Shown here: piece after piece, positions 7,102 through 7,320 of the stretch
How the letters are laid out: each line of letters opens with the position of its first letter
How positions within the stretch are numbered: the stretch's first letter is position 1
NCBI GenBank assembly: GCA_027619145.1
Contig: JAQCGA010000197.1
Location: forward strand, 1-7,320
DNA from: a bacterium
GTDB taxonomy: Bacteria > Latescibacterota > UBA2968 > GCA-2709665
Direction of reading: 5' to 3'
Length of the DNA: 7,320 nucleotides
Translations under genes and position numbers: made by a program
Notes under the pieces: generated by a model
Database searches by the model: none
Seen by the model: the letters and a program-made list of their open reading frames with translations, nothing else
What the model was told of the DNA's origin: nothing

Positions 7102-7320
7102 ACACCGCCAAAGACAACCCAAACAGCAACCCTCAATTCCATACAGAATGCGTTCCCACCATCAACCGGCCCCATGCACTGCTGGCACACCCAAATGGCA
7201 AAACGGTACTCCTGGCCGGCACACCCCAGTACGGATACACCGGCGGCGGGCTCCTCATCTGGAATCGCGACACCGGCGCACACACCCTGCTGGAACACAC
7301 CGACCTCTTGCCCCAACAAT
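7095..7320 (+). CDS. Frameshifted continuation of the beta-propeller gene, partial at window end
   Basis: From TGG 7095 the shifted frame is open to the window edge (75 codons). It starts WIDTAKDNPN and includes RPHALLAHPNGKTVLLAG, then TPQYGYTGGGLLIWNRDTG and HTLLEHTDLLPQQ. This is a further propeller blade with the 'RPH..LAHP.GKTV..AGTP.YGYTGGGL..W' pattern that normally follows 'WDPxxPW' in one polypeptide. It is therefore the rest of the gene at 5977, shifted by one missing base. A gene caller might start it separately at GTG 7077, but that would be an artefact of the break. The 3' end is outside the window. Confidence 0.75.

Noticed and set aside
7077..7320. Separate gene starting at GTG 7077
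   Set aside because: No convincing ribosome binding site and the product begins in mid-domain; better read as the frameshifted rest of the propeller gene.
1..7320. Search for CRISPR arrays, tRNA/rRNA, transposases, riboswitches or a new defence system
   Set aside because: No regularly spaced repeats, cloverleaf or transposase motifs were seen, and the genes present belong to recognisable enzyme or propeller classes.

Overview
The window is bacterial: compact, all genes on the plus strand, about 55-57% GC by eye, with Shine-Dalgarno sites, GTG starts and an intrinsic terminator. It carries a sodium-pump decarboxylase gene pair, a large secreted multidomain protease, and a beta-propeller gene with a broken frame. 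The protease ends in a cohesin-like domain plus a dockerin-like pair of the 'DxDGDGxVGFRDFVxFAxxYG' type. Such tails are common on exported proteins of uncultured FCB-group and PVC-like lineages (for example Latescibacterota, Poribacteria). That placement is a weak inference; no rRNA or marker gene is present to test it.

Layout. (1) 1-152: the 3' end of a beta subunit of a Na+-translocating carboxylic-acid decarboxylase (OadB family). (2) 197-2002: the biotin-dependent alpha subunit (OadA/PycB type), with a carboxyltransferase domain and a C-terminal biotinyl domain. These two genes form one operon and should act together at the inner membrane, coupling decarboxylation (most likely of oxaloacetate) to Na+ export. 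(3) 2038-5781: a 1247-residue secreted subtilisin-like S8 peptidase. It follows after 35 nt with a strong ribosome binding site and may be co-transcribed with the decarboxylase, although no functional link is evident. A strong intrinsic terminator at 5799-5836 ends this unit.

(4) A new transcription unit starts at a good sigma70-like promoter (5888-5916) and drives a beta-propeller protein from 5977. Its frame hits TAG at 7099-7101. The same protein clearly continues one frame over to the end of the window, so a single base is missing somewhere around 7084-7095. This may be a true mutation, an assembly error or, less likely, programmed frameshifting.

No mobile element, CRISPR array, tRNA or rRNA is visible, and no defence or biosynthetic system was found. 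The most notable items are the protease architecture and the propeller frameshift.
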